A stretch of DNA of 64,000 nt from Parafannyhessea umbonata (GTDB taxonomy: Bacteria; Actinomycetota; Coriobacteriia; Coriobacteriales; Atopobiaceae), in the NCBI RefSeq assembly GCF_900111255.1, contig NZ_FOGP01000001.1, forward strand, positions 284,894-348,893, written 5' to 3'. This document shows, one piece after another, positions 9,450 to 19,265 of the stretch (position 1 is its first letter; each line of letters begins with the position of its first letter). A program made the translations under genes and the position numbers. Below the pieces are notes generated by a model. That model worked only from the letters and a program-made list of their open reading frames with translations. It searched no databases and was not told the origin of the DNA.

Positions 9450-10352
9450 TTGAAAGGCATCATTCTCGCGGGCGGGTCGGGCACGCGCCTGTACCCGCTC
9501 ACCACGGTCACGAGCAAGCAGCTCCTGCCCGTGTACGACAAGCCGATGGTCTACTACCCGCTCTCCACGCTCATGCTCGCGGGCATCCGCGACATCCTCA
9601 TCATCTCGACGCCCAAGGACCTGCCCAACTTCCAGCGCCTGCTGGGCGACGGCTCGGACTTCGGCGTGAGCCTCTCCTACGCGGAGCAGCCCGAGCCCAA
9701 CGGCCTCGCGCAGGCCTTCGTGATCGGCGCCGACTTCGTGGCCGGCGAGCCCTGCGCGCTCGTCCTGGGCGACAACATCTTCTACGGCAACGGCCTGTCG
9801 CGCCACCTGAGGGAGGCCGCCGCGGCCGCCGCCTCCGGGCGCGCCACGGTCTTCGGCTACCGCGTGGACGACCCCGAGCGCTTCGGCGTGGTCGAGTTCG
9901 ACGACGACTACAACGCCGTCTCCATCGAGGAGAAGCCCGCCGAGCCCAAGAGCAACTACGCGGTCACGGGCCTGTACTTCTACGACGCCCGCGTGACCGA
10001 GATGGCCGCCCGCGTCACCCCGTCGGCGCGCGGCGAGTACGAGATCACCGACCTCAACCGTATGTACCTGGAGGACGGCTCGCTCGACGTCATCACGCTG
10101 GGCCGCGGCTACGCGTGGCTGGACACCGGCACCATGGAGTCGCTCTTCGAGGCGTCCCAGTTCGTGCGCACGGTCCAGAAGGCGCAGGACCTGCCCGTGT
10201 CCGTCCCGGAGGAGATCGCCTTCGAGAACGGCTGGGTCTCGCGCGAGCGCCTGCTCGAGTGCGCGGACCGCTACGGCAAGAGCGACTACGGAAAGCACCT
10301 GAGGGTTGTCGCCGAGGGCGGCATCGTCCCCAGCTGCAGGAACAAGGATTAG
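9450..10352 (+). CDS. rmlA: Glucose-1-phosphate thymidylyltransferase
   Basis: This enzyme makes dTDP-glucose from dTTP and glucose-1-phosphate, the first step to dTDP-L-rhamnose. The N-terminus [17 protein letters not shown] is the nucleotide-binding signature. Other RmlA motifs are [30 protein letters not shown] and [12 protein letters not shown] place the start at the TTG at 9450 because a near-perfect AAGGAGG (9438-9444) lies 5 nt upstream and the family normally begins with this Lys-Gly-Ile-Ile motif. An ATG at 9411 would add 13 unrelated residues. The resulting 300 residues match the usual length. It is first in an operon with the rmlC-rmlD fusion and rmlB. Confidence 0.93.
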   Translation: MKGIILAGGSGTRLYPLTTVTSKQLLPVYDKPMVYYPLSTLMLAGIRDILIISTPKDLPNFQRLLGDGSDFGVSLSYAEQPEPNGLAQAFVIGADFVAGEPCALVLGDNIFYGNGLSRHLREAAAAAASGRATVFGYRVDDPERFGVVEFDDDYNAVSIEEKPAEPKSNYAVTGLYFYDARVTEMAARVTPSARGEYEITDLNRMYLEDGSLDVITLGRGYAWLDTGTMESLFEASQFVRTVQKAQDLPVSVPEEIAFENGWVSRERLLECADRYGKSDYGKHLRVVAEGGIVPSCRNKD

Positions 10353-10359
10353 GGAGCAC

Positions 10360-11811
10360 ATGGACTTCGAGAAGGAACTTTCCGTCGTAGAGACCGGCAT
10401 CGAAGGGCTCAAGGTCCTCGACCTTTCGGTTCACGGCGACAGCCGCGGCTGGTTCAAGGAGAACTATCAGCGCGCCAAGATGGTCGCGCTGGGCATTCCC
10501 GACCTGCACGTGGTGCAGAACAACGTGAGCTTCAACGCGAACAAGGGCGTCACGCGCGGCATCCACGCCGAGCCCTGGGACAAGTTCATCTCCATCGCTG
10601 CAGGCTCCGTCTTCGGCGCCTGGGTTGACCTGAGGGAGGGGAGCGAGACCTTCGGCAAGGTCTTCACCTGCACCCTCGACCCCTCCAAGGCGATCTTCGT
10701 CCCGCGCGGCGTGGGCAACAGCTTCCAGGCGCTCGAGGACGGCACGGCCTACACCTACCTGGTGAACGCCCACTGGTCCGCCGAGCTCAAGAAGACCTAC
10801 ACCTTCGTGAACCTGGCCGACCCCCAACTCGCCATCGAGTGGCCCATCCCGCTGGACCAGGCGACGCTCTCCGAGGCCGACCTCGGGCATCCCATGCTCT
10901 CCGACGTCGTGCCCATGAGGCCCAAGCGCACCCTGGTCACCGGTTGCAACGGCCAGCTCGGCCGCGCCGTCAGGGCGCTGGCGGAGAAGCGCGGGGTTGT
11001 CTCGTACTTCGACTTCTGCGACATCGACACCTTCGACATGTCCCGCTCCGAGCAGTATTGCCAGTATGACTGGGATCTCTACGGTACCGTGATCAACTGC
11101 GGCGGCTACACCGCGGTCGACCGTGCCGAGACCCCCGAGGGCCGCTCCATCTGCTGGGCAGCCAACGCGACGGGCCCCGCACTTCTTGCCCGCACCTGCG
11201 CCGAGCACGGCATCACCCTTGTGCACATCTCGAGCGACTACGTCTTCGACGGCACGCGGGAGCTCCACGACGAGTCCGAGCCCCTGGCCCCGCTCTCCGT
11301 CTACGGCGCCGCCAAGGCTGCCGGTGACGTGGCCGTGGCGGGCTGCCCCGCGCACTACATCTGCAGGACCAGCTGGGTCGTGGGCGACGGCCACAACTTC
11401 GCCCGCACCATGGCCGGCCTCTCCGATCGCGTTGCGGACGAGGGCGACGGCCTCTCGCAGGTGACGGTCGTCGACGACCAGCTGGGCAGGCTCACCTTCA
11501 CCTCCGAGCTTGCGCGCGGCATCTTCCACCTGCTGGACTCCCGCGCGGCCTTCGGCACCTACGATATGACCTGCTCCGGCGAGACCGTCAGCTGGGCACA
11601 GATTGCCCGCGAGGTGTTCGAGGCGCGCAACGGCAACGGCGACGCGGTCAAGCCCGTGAGCACCGAGGACTACTTTGCCTCGGCAGAGGGCCCCATTGCT
11701 CCCAGGCCGCACTTCTCGACGCTTGACCTCGCGAAGATCGAGACCACGGGCTTCGAGCCGCGCGACTGGCGCGACTGCCTTTCCGAGTACATGAGCACCA
11801 AGATCGACTAG
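10360..11811 (+). CDS. Fused dTDP-4-dehydrorhamnose 3,5-epimerase / dTDP-4-dehydrorhamnose reductase
   Basis: The 483-residue protein joins the last two enzymes of dTDP-L-rhamnose synthesis. Residues 1 to about 185 are a cupin-type epimerase (RGIHAEPWDK with the expected His at 69, then IFVPRGVGNSFQALED). A short linker (PMRPKR) leads at about residue 190 into a Rossmann reductase of the RmlD type (TLVTGCNGQLGRAV, HISSDYVFDG, then YGAAK as the YxxxK catalytic pair). The frame is open further upstream, but the ATG at 10360 has a GGGAG site and begins the conserved part. It lies 7 nt after rmlA and 9 nt before rmlB. Epimerase and reductase are separate polypeptides in most bacteria; fusions are known in some lineages. 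Confidence 0.88.
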   Translation: MDFEKELSVVETGIEGLKVLDLSVHGDSRGWFKENYQRAKMVALGIPDLHVVQNNVSFNANKGVTRGIHAEPWDKFISIAAGSVFGAWVDLREGSETFGKVFTCTLDPSKAIFVPRGVGNSFQALEDGTAYTYLVNAHWSAELKKTYTFVNLADPQLAIEWPIPLDQATLSEADLGHPMLSDVVPMRPKRTLVTGCNGQLGRAVRALAEKRGVVSYFDFCDIDTFDMSRSEQYCQYDWDLYGTVINCGGYTAVDRAETPEGRSICWAANATGPALLARTCAEHGITLVHISSDYVFDGTRELHDESEPLAPLSVYGAAKAAGDVAVAGCPAHYICRTSWVVGDGHNFARTMAGLSDRVADEGDGLSQVTVVDDQLGRLTFTSELARGIFHLLDSRAAFGTYDMTCSGETVSWAQIAREVFEARNGNGDAVKPVSTEDYFASAEGPIAPRPHFSTLDLAKIETTGFEPRDWRDCLSEYMSTKID

Positions 11812-12834
<1,023 letters not shown>

Positions 12835-12840
12835 CGCCGC

Positions 12841-15243
12841 ATGGCGAGGCGGACGGACAACTTCAGGCTTGAGGGCGTGTGCCGTGGCGAGGGCTACGGC
12901 TACGCCCTTGTAAGGACCGCCGAGTCGCTTCCGAGGATCGTCGGCGTGGCTCGCACGCCCGAGGGCGTTGAGGTTCCGGTCAAGACGATGCCCCAGAGCT
13001 GCCCGCCGTCGCTTTCCCAGGGGAGCCTCAAGGCCTGGGTGCTCGCGTTCCCGCTGCTCGCCGTCGACCTCAGGGTGGAGGTGCGCCTGGGCTCGCTCGA
13101 GGGCGCTCCGCTGGCGTCCTTCGTGTTCTCGCGCGTGACGAGCAAGTTCCAGTCACGCTTCCTGAGCACGTGCACGCCCGAGAGAACGCGCCTGATGCGC
13201 GGGAGCGAGGAGCGCTGCTCCAGCACGCCCTCGCCCATAACCATCCTGGGCGCGTGGCCGCTCCCGGACGGCAGCGTTGCCTGGCGCACGAGCGTGACCT
13301 TCGCCTTCCCCTGCGAGGGCGAGCAGCCCGAGCTGAGGGTCTTCGACTCCTCCATGAGGCCCGTCGACTTCAGGCTCTGCCTGCTCGAGGACCAGGTGGT
13401 CCCCTCGGGCGTCGACGACGGATCGCGCCGCATCGTGACGTTTTCGGCCGTCCTGCCCAAGGGGCTCGACACGTTCGTCATGGCGACGTCTTTGGGCGAG
13501 TTCGGCGAGAACCGCGACTTTGCGTCCATCTGCCCCGCCCGCATCGGCAGGCACCTGCGCACCTTCGGCCAGGCGCCCGTGGGCGCCGCGAACGCCGACG
13601 AGTGGGAGCGCTGGCTCGTGCGCGAGCGCAAGGCGAACCTTTCGTGCCAGCCGCGCCCGAAGCATCCGGATGACCCGAGCTTCGCCCTCGTCGTGTCATA
13701 TGCCAGGGGAGAAGAGCATGAGCTCTACGAGACCTTGGACTCCATCCTCAGGCAGACCCACCAGGGCTGGCAGGCCGTCCTGGTCGGTCCCGTCGCGCCC
13801 GAGCCCGAAGTCGCCGCTCGCGTGGAAGAGGACGGCCGCATCAGGTCGCTCGTCGTTGCGGACGCGCCGCGCGGCGAGCTCGAGGTCGCCGCGCTCGAGC
13901 AGGTTGATGCGGACTACGTCGGCTTCGTGCGCTCCGGGGACCTTCTTGAGGCCGATGCGCTCGAGTGCTTCGACCAGGGCATCCGCCGGCACCGTCAGGC
14001 AGAGTTCCTCTACTGCGACGAGGACCGCCTGTCCGGGGGCAGGCTCTTCTCGCCCCGCCTCAAGACCTGCCCCAACCTCGAGAAGCTTCGCTCTCACAAC
14101 TACATCGGGAGCCTTCAGATGGTCTCGGGAAAGCTCCTGCGTCGCATGGGCCCCGTGCCCGGCGAGTGCGCGGGCGCGAGCGGCTACTGGCGCGCCCTGC
14201 GTGCCTTCGAGCTCGAGGCCGCCGTCGTGCAGGTGCCGCGCGTGCTCTACCATGCGCGCGAGGACCGCTCCCTGGAGGACATGGTCGCGGCCCGCGTCGC
14301 GCTCGAGGGGCATCTCGGGCGCTGCGGCGTGAGCGCCACGGTGCAAGACGGCCCCGTGCCCCAGAGTCTGCGTGTACGCTACGAGCTGCCGAGCCCGCTT
14401 CCCAAGGTGAGCGTCGTCATTCCCAGCAAGGATCACGTTGACCTTCTGAGGCCCTGCCTCGAGAGCATCCTCAAGAAGAGCAGCTATCCCGACTTCGAGG
14501 TCGTCGTGGTCGAGAACAACAGTACCTCGCGGGCAACCTTCGACTATTACGACGAGGTCAGCGCGGCCGATTCGCGCGTGCGGGTGGTGACGTGGAGGCC
14601 CGAGGTCGCCGGCACGTTCAACTACTCCGCCATCGTCAACGAGGGGGCCCGCAGCGCCACGGGCGACCTCCTGCTGTTTTTGAACAACGACACCCAGGTG
14701 ATTGCGGACGACTGGATCGAGGAGCTCGTCGCGGCCCTCGCGCAGCGCCCCGAGGTTGCCGTCGTCGGTGCCAAGCTGGTCTTTCCCGACGGCCTCATCC
14801 AGCACGCCGGCATGGCGTACAACCCCAACGGCATGTTCATGCACCTGGGCGAGACCACTCCGGCCAACCTCGTCGACCACGACCGCAACGTCTGCCTGCC
14901 GCATGACTCGACCATGGTCACGGGTGCCTGCCAGCTGGTGCGACGCTCGGTCTTCGATGAGCTGGGCGGCTACGATGAGGCTCTGGCCGTCGCCTTCAAC
15001 GACGGCGACTTCTGCCTGCGCGCACGCGACGCGGGATATGCCGTCACGTACACGCCCTACGCCGTGCTCTACCACAAGGAGTTCTCGTCGCGCGGACGCG
15101 AGTCCACCGACACGCGCCAGCAGGCCCGCTTCCTCAAGGAGTACGCCATCCTTGCTGCTCGCCATGCCGAGCGCTTCGTGGCGGGAGACCCCTCCATCAA
15201 CCCGAACTTCAACCAGTGGGAGGCGCAGTTCCACCTGCGCTAG
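12841..15243 (+). CDS. Large GT2 glycosyltransferase with a degenerate first and active second domain
   Basis: The 800-residue protein has a beta-rich N-terminus (to about 270) related in pattern to those of the 2509 and 6979 genes. A first GT2-like region follows at about 280-480. It keeps YCDEDRL but reads FVRSGDLLEADAL where its relatives have FLDHDD, so it is probably inactive. The second GT2 domain starts at about 522 (VSVVIPSKDHVD) and keeps LFLNNDTQVI, a GACQLVRRS segment and FNDGDFCLRARDAGY. The pattern of loss is the reverse of the 4966 and 6979 genes. It ends the rhamnose operon and probably transfers rhamnose or a neighbouring sugar (inference). A perfect small hairpin follows the stop. 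Confidence 0.85.
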   Translation: MARRTDNFRLEGVCRGEGYGYALVRTAESLPRIVGVARTPEGVEVPVKTMPQSCPPSLSQGSLKAWVLAFPLLAVDLRVEVRLGSLEGAPLASFVFSRVTSKFQSRFLSTCTPERTRLMRGSEERCSSTPSPITILGAWPLPDGSVAWRTSVTFAFPCEGEQPELRVFDSSMRPVDFRLCLLEDQVVPSGVDDGSRRIVTFSAVLPKGLDTFVMATSLGEFGENRDFASICPARIGRHLRTFGQAPVGAANADEWERWLVRERKANLSCQPRPKHPDDPSFALVVSYARGEEHELYETLDSILRQTHQGWQAVLVGPVAPEPEVAARVEEDGRIRSLVVADAPRGELEVAALEQVDADYVGFVRSGDLLEADALECFDQGIRRHRQAEFLYCDEDRLSGGRLFSPRLKTCPNLEKLRSHNYIGSLQMVSGKLLRRMGPVPGECAGASGYWRALRAFELEAAVVQVPRVLYHAREDRSLEDMVAARVALEGHLGRCGVSATVQDGPVPQSLRVRYELPSPLPKVSVVIPSKDHVDLLRPCLESILKKSSYPDFEVVVVENNSTSRATFDYYDEVSAADSRVRVVTWRPEVAGTFNYSAIVNEGARSATGDLLLFLNNDTQVIADDWIEELVAALAQRPEVAVVGAKLVFPDGLIQHAGMAYNPNGMFMHLGETTPANLVDHDRNVCLPHDSTMVTGACQLVRRSVFDELGGYDEALAVAFNDGDFCLRARDAGYAVTYTPYAVLYHKEFSSRGRESTDTRQQARFLKEYAILAARHAERFVAGDPSINPNFNQWEAQFHLR

Positions 15244-15260
15244 CGGGCAATTCTTGCCCG
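15244..15260 (+). terminator. Small perfect hairpin immediately after the glycosyltransferase stop
   Basis: CGGGCAA (15244-15250) and TTGCCCG (15254-15260) form a 7-bp stem with a 3-nt loop directly after the TAG. No T-run follows, so it may stabilise the 3' end rather than terminate. Confidence 0.4.
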
Positions 15261-15311
15261 CGCGACGCCGCGCGCGTCGGAGAAGTGCGCAACCATAGTG
15301 CTTGATGCCAC

Positions 15312-15344
15312 AAGGTCCCCGACAGCCAGGCTGCCGGGGACCTT
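15312..15344. terminator. Bidirectional terminator between convergent operons
   Basis: AAGGTCCCCG (15312-15321) pairs perfectly with CGGGGACCTT (15335-15344), and the stem continues inward through CAGCC/GGCTG. It lies between the rightward rhamnose operon and the leftward DUF4422-GT8 gene. Confidence 0.65.
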
Positions 15345-15393
15345 GCTCGTTCGGTTTCGGGGAGGGGGCGTCGGCTCGTCCGCCGCGCCCTCC

Positions 15394-17325
15394 CTAGTAG
15401 TTCTCGCCGCGCGGGTGGATCTTGCGGTAGATGCTGCGCGCCTTCTTGAAGCGCTTGCTGTCCAGCGGCAGGAAGAACCTGACGATGGGGGTGGCCACCT
15501 TCTGGTACGCGAACTCCTTCGGGGTAAGCTTGCCCGAGCCGGGAACCTTGTCGTTCGCGGGCGCCTGGCACATGCGGTGCAGTGCGACCTCGTAGAACGG
15601 CGTCTGGCGGGCGTATCTCCAGAAGTGCTCGGAGTAGTCGCAGGCGGGGCTGTTCCAGGGCTTCTCGGGCCCCGCGTAGTGCACGACGTAGGGGTTCTTG
15701 CGCGATGCCATGTATGCCTGGTAGATGTCGCGCGGCGCGCGGATGATGATGTCCTTGATCCGGATGCCCACCCAGTCCATCATCACGTTCCAGGCCATGT
15801 CGACGTACTTGACGCGACCCTGGCACAGGTAGTTCAGGACGTCCTGGTCAAGCAGCTGCCAGTCGTACGACGAGGCAAAGCTGAAGATCTCCTCCGGCGT
15901 GTAGGCGCGGCGCCACTCGTCCAGGTTGAAGACGATGGTACCGGCCTGGAAGTAGTCGTAGGGGTGCTTGATCTTGAGGATCTCGTCCATGTACTTGTTC
16001 TTGGCGACCGCGTCGGTGCCGCTGTGGGGAGCGCCGTTGTAGAGGCCCGCGGTGTCGGGGTCGCGCACGGCCGCAACCAGGCAGCCCTCGACGTCGGTGT
16101 CGAAGAGCTCGGCCACGTCGTGCAGGCAGATCATGTCGGCGTCAAGGTAGAGCACCTTGTGGTAGTCAGGCAGCATCTGCGGAAGCAGCAGACGGAAGTA
16201 GGTCTCGACCTTGAAGTGGCCGCGCAGGTACAGCTTGCTCTGGTAGGCGCGCATGGCCGCGGTTACCTTCAGGAAGCGCAGGCTGATGTTGGGAGCCTCC
16301 ACCATCTGGCGCATGAGGTCGATGTTCTTCTGGGTGAAGTCCTCGTGCAGGACGATGATGTCGTACTTCCTGTGGTCAGAGCAGTTGTCTGCCACGGACT
16401 TCAGCAGCGCTCCCAGGTAGGGGGAGTAGAAGTCGTTGGCCGAGAAGACCAGCGCGACCGGCTCTGACTCCTCCTTGGAGGCATCCCAGGCGGGCTCGAG
16501 GGTCTGGGCCTCGTCGACGTCGGCGAACAGCGCGCGCTGCAGCGTGGTGTACTTGACGCCCTTCTGCTCTATGAGCCAGGTCAGGTAGATGCCGCACAGG
16601 CGTTCGGCTAGGTAGCCGCTCACGCGGTTGCTGGTGACGTCGTAGCTCTCGAGGGCCTCGGCGCGGCGCCTCTCGTGCTCCTCGAGGATGTCGAACAGCC
16701 AGGTGGAGTATGCCTGGAAGAGGTCTCTCTTCATGATGAAGACGTTGCAGAAGTAGCCCTCGCTGCGGTTGAGGTAGTCCTTCGCGATGCCGCTGAACTC
16801 CGGGTAGCGCTCCGCGATGATGTCCATCACGCAGTCGAGGTCCTCCTTCTTCTGCTCCCAGGAGTTGTAGTAGGCATAGCCGATGGTGGTGCTGCCCTGG
16901 AAGCCGCCCTTCTCGGGAACGATGAGGTCGTACTGCTCGATGAGCTTGCGCATGGCCTCGGGGTCGTCGTAGCCCAGCTTGGCCAGGGTGGCGTCGTCGT
17001 TGGCGTCCATCAGGACGTCGCCAAAGCGGTTGGTGGGGTAGTGCTGGCTCTGATCGAAGCTCAGGTAGCGGCGATAGTGCATGAAGCCGTAGTAGTCGGC
17101 ATCGGCGTTCTTCCACGCCCAGTACTGGGCCGTCAGCTCGCAGTAGCGCGGGTTCTTCTGCGAGATGTTCTCGCCCTCGTCGTCGTGGAGCATGCCCTCG
17201 AGCTTCTGCGCATGGAGCGCGGCGCCCACCTCTATGGGGCAGATCAGCTCGTTGTCGGGAAAGTGGACCCCGCCCTTGTGGGTCGAGACGAATAGCTTGA
17301 TGGAAGTGTTGGCATCCTGCGCCAT
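15394..17325 (-). CDS. Two-domain glycosyltransferase: DUF4422 plus GT8
   Basis: The 643-residue protein starts at an ATG (17325) behind AGGAGGC. The frame is open further upstream, but that part looks non-coding. The N-terminal half is DUF4422, a presumed glycosyltransferase domain: IKLFVSTHKGG, ELTAQYWAWKNADADYYG, FMHYRRYL and YNSWEQKKEDLDCV. The C-terminal part from about residue 289 is GT8 (VALVFSANDFYSPYLGALL; LDADMICL with the DxD at 395 and 397; later YFQAGTIVFNLDEWR and VVHYAGPEKPW). It has no membrane segment and is transcribed alone toward the rhamnose operon. Two fused domains suggest two sequential transfers on the same acceptor. Sugars are unknown. Confidence 0.85.
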   Translation of the reverse strand: MAQDANTSIKLFVSTHKGGVHFPDNELICPIEVGAALHAQKLEGMLHDDEGENISQKNPRYCELTAQYWAWKNADADYYGFMHYRRYLSFDQSQHYPTNRFGDVLMDANDDATLAKLGYDDPEAMRKLIEQYDLIVPEKGGFQGSTTIGYAYYNSWEQKKEDLDCVMDIIAERYPEFSGIAKDYLNRSEGYFCNVFIMKRDLFQAYSTWLFDILEEHERRRAEALESYDVTSNRVSGYLAERLCGIYLTWLIEQKGVKYTTLQRALFADVDEAQTLEPAWDASKEESEPVALVFSANDFYSPYLGALLKSVADNCSDHRKYDIIVLHEDFTQKNIDLMRQMVEAPNISLRFLKVTAAMRAYQSKLYLRGHFKVETYFRLLLPQMLPDYHKVLYLDADMICLHDVAELFDTDVEGCLVAAVRDPDTAGLYNGAPHSGTDAVAKNKYMDEILKIKHPYDYFQAGTIVFNLDEWRRAYTPEEIFSFASSYDWQLLDQDVLNYLCQGRVKYVDMAWNVMMDWVGIRIKDIIIRAPRDIYQAYMASRKNPYVVHYAGPEKPWNSPACDYSEHFWRYARQTPFYEVALHRMCQAPANDKVPGSGKLTPKEFAYQKVATPIVRFFLPLDSKRFKKARSIYRKIHPRGENY

Positions 17326-17374
17326 GCTGCCTCCTGGTGACCTTCCTGCGGAAGATATCGTGAATGACCAGTTG

Positions 17375-17400
17375 TTTGGGAAAAGGATAGCATTCCCAAA
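17375..17400. repeat. 8-bp inverted repeat in the divergent region before tyrS
   Basis: TTTGGGAA (17375-17382) and TTCCCAAA (17393-17400) form a perfect inverted repeat with a 10-nt spacer, in the roughly 210-bp region between the leftward DUF4422-GT8 start and tyrS. It could be an operator for either gene. No T-run marks it as a terminator. Confidence 0.45.
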
Positions 17401-17538
17401 TGCCGCCCCGCGAAGTCTGCGGTATTCTCTATATTCGTGTCTCTGTAACAGCACCGATGGTCGGCCGCGCGGCTCTGGGGCGTCCCTTTTGCCGCCTGAT
17501 TGTCGAGGGCGCTACCGACTTACCCAAAGGAGAAGAAC

Positions 17539-18756
17539 GTGCTTTCCGTAGATGAGCAGCTGAAGGTCATCCTGTCTGGAACCATGCAGGTGGTTCCTCT
17601 GGAGGAGCTCAAGAAGAAGCTCGCGAAGGGCGAGCCCCTCAACATCAAGCTGGGCGTCGATCCCACGAGTCCCGACCTGCACCTGGGCCACGCGGTGCCC
17701 CTGCGCAAGATGCGCCAGTTCCAGGACCTCGGTCACCATGTCACGCTCATCATCGGCAACGGCACGGCGCTCATCGGCGACCCCTCCGGTCGCGACAGCA
17801 CCCGACCGCCCCTCACCGAGGAGCAGGTTGAGGCAAACGCCAAGACCTACGTCGCGCAGGCCATGAAGGTGCTCGACCCCCAGAAGACCACCATCGTCCA
17901 CAACGGCGACTGGCTGAAGCCCCTCGACCTGAGCAAGATGCTCGAGCTCATGAGCCAGTTCAACGTCGCGCGCATCCTCGAGCGCGAGGACTTCCACAAC
18001 CGCTACACCAATGGCCTCTCCATCAGCCTGCACGAGTTCATCTATCCCGTGCTGCAGGCCTACGACTCCGTCGTGATCAAGGCCGACCTCGAGATGGGCG
18101 GCAACGACCAGATCTTCAACCTGCTTGCTGGCCGAGACCTCATGCGCTCCATGGACATGGAGCCGCAGGTCGCCCTTACGGTGCCCCTGCTTGTGGGTCT
18201 GGACGGCCACAAGAAGATGTCCAAGTCCTACAAGAACTACGTCGGCCTCACCGATGCCCCCAACGACATGTACGGCAAGCTCATGTCCATCGCCGACGAG
18301 ATCGTCCCGATGTACTTCCGCCTGTGCTCCACGCTGCCCGTGGACGAGGTCGACGCCATCGACAAGGCGTTCGAGGATGGCACCGCCGACCCCTACAAGC
18401 TCAAGCGCCAGCTGGCCCGCAACATCGTCGACCTGTACCACGGCGAGGGCGAGGGCCAGAAGGCCGAGGACGCCTTCGACGCCCAGTTCAAGAAGAACGA
18501 GGTGCCCGACGACGTCAAGGAGTTCCCGATGAGCCTGGTCGTCACCAACGACGAGGGCAAGGTCTACCTGGCCAAGCTTCTGGCCGACCTCGAGATCTGC
18601 AAGTCCGCCGGCGAGGGCCGTCGCCTGATCGACGGCGGTGGCGTCAAGGTCAACGGCGAGCCCGTTGCGCCGAAGAGCTACAACGTGGATCCCGCGCTCT
18701 TCTCTGCGGGCACCACGGTCCAGTCTGGCAAGAAGCGCTGGGCGAAGCTGGTGTAA
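17539..18756 (+). CDS. tyrS: Tyrosine--tRNA ligase
   Basis: This 405-residue class I synthetase charges tRNA-Tyr. HLGH at residues 48-51 is the HIGH signature, and KMSKSYKN near residue 225 is the KMSKS loop. A C-terminal S4-type RNA-binding segment is visible (GEGRRLIDGGGVKVNGEPV). The PDLHLGH and KMRQFQDLGHHV motifs resemble the TyrZ-type subfamily more than the Escherichia coli TyrS type. The start is a GTG at 17539 with AAAGGAG 6 nt upstream; an ATG-like opening at 17500 lacks such a site. A strong terminator follows, so it is probably monocistronic. Confidence 0.95.
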   Translation: MLSVDEQLKVILSGTMQVVPLEELKKKLAKGEPLNIKLGVDPTSPDLHLGHAVPLRKMRQFQDLGHHVTLIIGNGTALIGDPSGRDSTRPPLTEEQVEANAKTYVAQAMKVLDPQKTTIVHNGDWLKPLDLSKMLELMSQFNVARILEREDFHNRYTNGLSISLHEFIYPVLQAYDSVVIKADLEMGGNDQIFNLLAGRDLMRSMDMEPQVALTVPLLVGLDGHKKMSKSYKNYVGLTDAPNDMYGKLMSIADEIVPMYFRLCSTLPVDEVDAIDKAFEDGTADPYKLKRQLARNIVDLYHGEGEGQKAEDAFDAQFKKNEVPDDVKEFPMSLVVTNDEGKVYLAKLLADLEICKSAGEGRRLIDGGGVKVNGEPVAPKSYNVDPALFSAGTTVQSGKKRWAKLV

Positions 18757-18778
18757 AGTCACCTATAACTGAACAGTA

Positions 18779-18808
18779 GAGGAGGGCGTCCCCAAGGGCG
18801 CCCTCCTC
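18779..18808 (+). terminator. Terminator after tyrS
   Basis: GAGGAGGGCG (18779-18788) and CGCCCTCCTC (18799-18808) form a perfect 10-bp stem with a 10-nt loop, followed by GTCTT. Confidence 0.7.
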
Positions 18809-18848
18809 GTCTTATGGGGTATTGTGTTTGAGACCAATGCATGTAAAT

Positions 18849-18880
18849 AGCGGCTGACATCTTTTTTGATGCCAGCCGCT
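18849..18880. terminator. Second hairpin, probably the terminator of the leftward GT2/DUF2304 pair
   Basis: Bases 18849-18861 pair with 18868-18880 over 13 positions. The single A-C mismatch on the plus strand becomes a G-U pair in leftward transcripts. A run of six T forms the loop on the plus strand. Convergent transcription here suggests it serves the leftward genes. Confidence 0.55.
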
Positions 18881-18913
18881 TTGATTTTGGCTTTGATGCA
18901 ACACGCTTATTGA

Positions 18914-19255
18914 CTAATCGCCGTCGGTCTTCTTGTTGTGAAGGGCGATCTCCTGGGAAAGCTCGTCGATTCGGTTCGTCTGGCGCGAGAGCTCGCAGCT
19001 CAGGCTGAAGAGCTTGATGAGCATGAGGGCGATGATGACGACGAAGACAAAGTTGCTGGGGGAGAGGAACCCCAGAAGTCCCGAGAAGAAGAACGCTATC
19101 CCTGGGAAGATCGCGACGACGACGAGGACGGCTGCGGACACGACCCAGAAGATCGAATCGGCGACACGGATCTTGCCCTTCTTGACGCGGTTGATTACCA
19201 CACCCAGGGCGACGAACGCCCCGATTGCAAGGATGACTCTGAGCAGGGATGACAT
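18914..19255 (-). CDS. DUF2304 family small membrane protein
   Basis: The 113-residue protein starts at an ATG (19255) behind AGGACGG. The frame extends upstream, but only into the overlapping glycosyltransferase. There are three hydrophobic segments (LLRVILAIGAFVALGVVI; IFWVVSAAVLVVVAIFPGIAF; FVFVVIIALMLIKLFSLS) and a C-terminal helix with polar heptads (SRQTNRIDELSQEIALHNKK). This is the DUF2304 pattern. The family commonly follows DPM1-like glycosyltransferases, as it does here, and may act as a membrane partner for them; the function is not established. It lies 10 nt after the upstream glycosyltransferase stop, in one transcript. Confidence 0.75.
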   Translation of the reverse strand: MSSLLRVILAIGAFVALGVVINRVKKGKIRVADSIFWVVSAAVLVVVAIFPGIAFFFSGLLGFLSPSNFVFVVIIALMLIKLFSLSCELSRQTNRIDELSQEIALHNKKTDGD

Positions 19256-19265
19256 GGTTACCGTC

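Noticed and set aside
15298-16467. A 389-codon rightward frame inside the DUF4422-GT8 gene
   Set aside because: It is an antisense shadow; its Val/Asp/His/Leu-rich composition is typical of reverse-complement GC-rich codons.
17326-17538. A T-box or other tRNA-sensing leader before tyrS
   Set aside because: I could not find the conserved T-box core or a terminator/antiterminator pair in these 213 bases.
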